DNA of 5,539 nucleotides from an uncultured Cytophagaceae bacterium. Its GTDB lineage: Bacteria > Bacteroidota > Bacteroidia > Cytophagales > Microscillaceae. The stretch is from NCBI GenBank assembly GCA_937899305.1, contig CALDJV010001251.1:1-5539 (forward strand), written 5' to 3'. The translations under genes were made by a program, and so were the position numbers. Below the pieces are notes generated by a model, which worked only from the letters and a program-made list of their open reading frames with translations, did no database searches and was not told the origin of the DNA. Below, piece after piece: positions 4,675 to 5,539 of this stretch. How positions within the stretch are numbered: the stretch's first letter is position 1; each line of letters starts with the position of its first letter.

Positions 4675-5539
4675 TTACTTGTTCGGGTTTCTGTAAGAAG
4701 CCACTATCTGAGGAGTCATATTGTCTTGAATAAGCTTTTGTTTGTCCTCTGATTGCAACAAACCCTTTTTAAAAATCAAATCATTTAGCCATTTAGAAAA
4801 GAGAGTGGCACCTTTATAGTTCAGGTGATCCAAATCAGCATATTCACTGTTTTTTAGGGGGAAGCGATTAAAATCCAGAAATTGGATATCCCTATTGGAA
4901 GTTATTTTTTTCAATACCTTTTGAAATATCTTTTCATTAGCCAAAATGGGTAATGATGGATGTTGAGGGCTTCGAATGAGGTAAACTTTCTTTTGATGTT
5001 TTTTACAATAAGATAAGATTTTTTCCAGATAATTGGTCTCTACATCAGATATTTCCTTTTCTGCTTCAATCGGGTACTTTTTATGTGCTGCAAGCAATGA
5101 GTCTATCTTATTCCTTTTTAAGGATAAATACCCTCCCATCTTATTTGTAAAGTCATAATTTGAGGTTTGAATTCTATGGGTGTTTTTTCTTGTGGCAATG
5201 CAAAATGCGTCTATAAACCCAAAAGGGTTTTGTTTTAAAAGGAGCATTTGATCTTTGATGTTCATAAATGGGGAATAAGACGGATAGTACCAATAAATGT
5301 GGTTGTTGGATGAAATGAGCTTTTCTTTGCTTTTTTTGATGTTGGTATTGGTAAACTCTATGAAAACGACTTCGATTTGTGGGTTCTGAATCAGTATTTC
5401 CTGGAACTTTGTATAGATGTAAAAATATAATTCACCAGAAGCCGCTACATTTTTGAAATTTGTCAGTAATGAGTCATTCAAAGCACACTCGGCATGAGAA
5501 TGGCCTAATATGAGGTATTTTGAATCAGCACTGATTTTA
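4675..5539 (-). CDS. SGNH-hydrolase-like protein, 5' end beyond the window (partial)
   Basis: The reading frame stays open upstream of the TTG at 5481 for 19 more codons to the right edge, so the true start lies outside the window and at least 287 residues are visible. The extra residues include YLILGHSHAECAL, which looks like an SGNH/GDSL block I, with GHSH in place of GDS(L) and Ser14 (visible numbering; codon at 5499-5497) as possible nucleophile. NVAASGE shortly after resembles block II. Near the C-terminus DLDHLNYKGA (codons about 4836-4807) supplies the Asp-x-x-His of block V. The family would thus be a serine esterase or O-acyl-transferase-like enzyme acting perhaps on envelope polysaccharide, but substrate and activity are inference. 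No membrane segment is visible in this part; a signal or anchor could lie in the missing start. The gene converges on the 3-hydroxyacyl-CoA dehydrogenase gene across a shared terminator and seems unrelated to it. Confidence 0.7.
   Translation of the reverse strand, partial: KISADSKYLILGHSHAECALNDSLLTNFKNVAASGELYFYIYTKFQEILIQNPQIEVVFIEFTNTNIKKSKEKLISSNNHIYWYYPSYSPFMNIKDQMLLLKQNPFGFIDAFCIATRKNTHRIQTSNYDFTNKMGGYLSLKRNKIDSLLAAHKKYPIEAEKEISDVETNYLEKILSYCKKHQKKVYLIRSPQHPSLPILANEKIFQKVLKKITSNRDIQFLDFNRFPLKNSEYADLDHLNYKGATLFSKWLNDLIFKKGLLQSEDKQKLIQDNMTPQIVASYRNPNK

Noticed and set aside
5479..5481. TTG at 5481 as the start of the SGNH-like gene
   Set aside because: The frame is open for 19 codons further to the window edge and those codons encode the probable catalytic block I (GHSH), so the start must lie upstream, outside the window.

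Overview
The window looks like a chromosomal segment of a Bacteroidota bacterium, perhaps a marine Cytophagales-type organism. This is inferred from low GC, starts with no convincing Shine-Dalgarno sequence, promoter-like TTTG/TTG-N19-TA boxes, and the protein families present. The species cannot be fixed from the sequence alone.

Layout, left to right. Positions 1-195 hold no credible gene and are locally GC-rich. A rho-independent terminator (about 198-263) ends leftward transcription. Three genes follow on the minus strand, read right to left: a TetR-family regulator (3391-2753), a short-chain dehydrogenase/reductase (2640-1771) and a class-3 aldehyde dehydrogenase (1732-284). A 296-bp divergent intergenic region (3392-3687) separates them from a plus-strand 3-hydroxyacyl-CoA (3-hydroxybutyryl-CoA) dehydrogenase (3688-4575). 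That gene converges on a minus-strand SGNH-hydrolase-like gene that runs off the right edge (5539-4675). A bidirectional terminator (4626-4659) lies between the two.

How the genes may work together. The SDR and ALDH genes are 38 bp apart with no terminator between them, so they form a probable two-gene operon. They suit consecutive oxidation of a hydrophobic alcohol to an aldehyde and then a carboxylic (fatty) acid. The TetR gene lies immediately upstream. The best regulatory evidence is a pair of 15-bp palindromes sharing the consensus ATGACYAYTRGYCAT, one upstream of the SDR gene and one upstream of tetR. This fits a TetR protein that controls both itself and the SDR-ALDH operon. The hydroxyacyl-CoA dehydrogenase would act further along fatty-acid or C4 acyl-CoA metabolism. 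Its upstream region has a different, perfect 19-bp palindrome, so a different regulator is likely. The SGNH-like gene appears unrelated to this metabolic group.

I see no defence system, CRISPR array, tRNA or rRNA, and no confident mobile element. The genes belong to ordinary families. The most informative non-obvious content is the regulatory DNA, plus the atypical nucleophile motif and missing start of the right-edge gene.
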